NCBI RefSeq assembly: GCF_019429525.1
Contig: NZ_JAHXZL010000003.1
Coordinates: forward strand, 62,001 to 126,000
Direction of reading: 5' to 3'
DNA: 64,000 nt
Source: Sphingomonas folli
GTDB taxonomy: Bacteria; Pseudomonadota; Alphaproteobacteria; Sphingomonadales; Sphingomonadaceae
How positions within the stretch are numbered: position 1 is the first letter of the stretch; every line of letters starts with the position of its first letter. This document shows positions 63,182 to 64,000 of the stretch, piece after piece. Both the position numbers and the translations under genes were made by a program. The notes under the pieces were generated by a model. That model was not told the DNA's origin. It was given only the letters and a program-made list of their open reading frames with translations, and did no database searches.

Positions 63182-63233
63182 GCGGCGGCCGTACACGCGA
63201 AGCCGGCCGCCCGTAAACCGTCGCGACGCGCGC

Positions 63234-64000
63234 TCAATCGTCCTTCACGAAGACGCGGTCGCCGATGAAGATCATGTCGGTGTCGAGTCGCGCCGGCGCG
63301 GCCTGGGAACCCAGAGCGAAGAACGCGCGCCGCGTCCTGCCGGCCGCGTCGGTGAAGCTGATCGTGTGGCGCGCGACGCGGTAGCGCCCGCCCGCGACGG
63401 GGCGGCGACTGTAGGCGGCGACGTTGGCCCCCGAGGCGCCCGCGCTCGAGCTGTCGCTGAAGCGACCGTCGCGGGTGAAGGCGATGTTGGTCTGCGCGGC
63501 GATCGCCATCGTGCCGCCCAGCGCCGAATCGCCTCCGCCCGACACGCGCTTGTACGGCCGCTCCAGCGCACCGCCCGCGGCCTCGGCGGGAAAGGCCTTG
63601 AAGAAGCTGCCCTGCTGCAGTCGATGATCGCTGGTGCGCCCGCGCTCGTCGGTAAGCAGGAACGTGTGTGCCTCGCGCTTCCACTGGCCCCAGGCGCGCG
63701 GCGCGCGCGCGCGGCTGGCGGCGAGGTCCACGTCCTCCAGCGCCGGCCCCTCGATCGCATAATAGCGCCCGTCGCGGAACAGCACGATCGGCTCGAAATC
63801 CTGGATCACCATGCCGCCCACGCCGAAGCTGGTATAGGATCTGAAGTACACCCCCTCCACCTGCGCCCAGTTGGCGGCGTGCGCCCCCGGCGTCTCGGGC
63901 GCGGCGGGCGCGGAGGCGACGGACGCGTCCGGCCCAGCCGCACTCCCGCCGGCGGCCGCGCCAGCGCGCGGGGTGAAGCCCGCCGCGCCCAATTCGACTT
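63234..64000 (-). CDS. Unknown protein, 5' truncated by the window edge
   Basis: At least 255 residues, open through the right edge, so the start is outside. The visible part has an Ala/Gly/Pro-rich linker, then WAQVEGVYFRSYTSFGVGGM, IVLFRDGRYYAIEGPALEDV, and later NIAFTRDGRFSDSSS and HTISFTDAAGRTRRAFFALG. The repeated strand-turn pattern (DGRY / DGRF / DAAGRT) suggests a beta-barrel, lipocalin-like fold. No domain is recognised. It ends 53 bases upstream of the proS start. Confidence 0.6.
   Translation of the reverse strand, partial: VELGAAGFTPRAGAAAGGSAAGPDASVASAPAAPETPGAHAANWAQVEGVYFRSYTSFGVGGMVIQDFEPIVLFRDGRYYAIEGPALEDVDLAASRARAPRAWGQWKREAHTFLLTDERGRTSDHRLQQGSFFKAFPAEAAGGALERPYKRVSGGGDSALGGTMAIAAQTNIAFTRDGRFSDSSSAGASGANVAAYSRRPVAGGRYRVARHTISFTDAAGRTRRAFFALGSQAAPARLDTDMIFIGDRVFVKDD

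Noticed and set aside
1..64000. tRNA, rRNA, CRISPR, transposase or phage genes
   Set aside because: None was found: intergenic stretches show no cloverleaf-like arms, no direct-repeat array and no integrase or transposase domain.

Overview
The window is high-GC chromosomal DNA packed with genes whose starts and stops often overlap by 4 bases (ATGA, GTGA, TTGA). The gene families point to an alphaproteobacterium close to Sphingomonas: a very large TonB-dependent receptor, a cyoABCD quinol oxidase next to a RegB/RegA-type redox system, an alpha-type SspB, the hisB-YciI-hisH order, and short palindromic intergenic repeats. This assignment is inferred from gene content, not from a marker gene. 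I found no tRNA, rRNA, CRISPR array, transposase, integrase or phage gene.

Layout. 1-512: the 3' end of smc. 567-5142: an iron-uptake module, with a DUF3649 / PepSY-TM / DUF3325 operon divergent from a siderophore-type TonB receptor and a 17-bp palindrome between them. 5211-8319: a type I secretion ABC exporter plus HlyD adaptor. 8720-12640: an NdvA-type ABC exporter, a uracil-DNA-glycosylase-like protein and an MFS symporter. 12753-19544: cyoABCD, SURF1, and a RegB-like kinase with a RegA-like regulator, probably a respiratory unit with its redox controller. 19680-26875: a 990-residue TonB receptor divergent from a binding-protein-dependent sugar importer, whose ATPase lies convergently. 27112-34133: a small unknown protein, then a tripartite RND efflux operon with a divergent TetR regulator and a perfect 16-bp palindrome between them.

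34218-38635 is a sucrose module of the Xanthomonas sux kind: LacI regulator, amylosucrase/sucrose hydrolase and sugar MFS transporter, with a LacI-like palindrome ahead of the hydrolase. 38704-45238: a DUF1624-type membrane protein, an FrhB-like iron-sulfur protein with a polysaccharide pyruvyl transferase, a Nudix hydrolase, mscL and an amino-acid permease. 45607-50695: a histidine operon (hisB, YciI, hisH, hisA, hisF, rlpA, hisE, HIT) on the minus strand, with rlpA inserted and two long gaps. 50769-51664: sspB and a GNAT acetyltransferase. 51802-54787: bioF-bioD-bioA. 54893-61590: a DUF4336 protein and a fucose/galactose glycan cluster (zinc alcohol dehydrogenase, IclR regulator, GH29 fucosidase, GH42 beta-galactosidase). 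61649-64000: an archaeal/eukaryotic-type prolyl-tRNA synthetase and a 5'-truncated unknown gene.

Intergenic DNA carries at least two families of long imperfect palindromes. One is CCTCCCC-rich, with two full copies and one partial. The other is built on a CCCGGACTTGGTCCGGG hairpin, with two copies. I see no clearly novel defence or biosynthetic system. The most interesting signals are regulatory palindromes, the Gly-Thr repeat in the efflux outer-membrane protein, the orphan FrhB/pyruvyl-transferase pair and the repeats.
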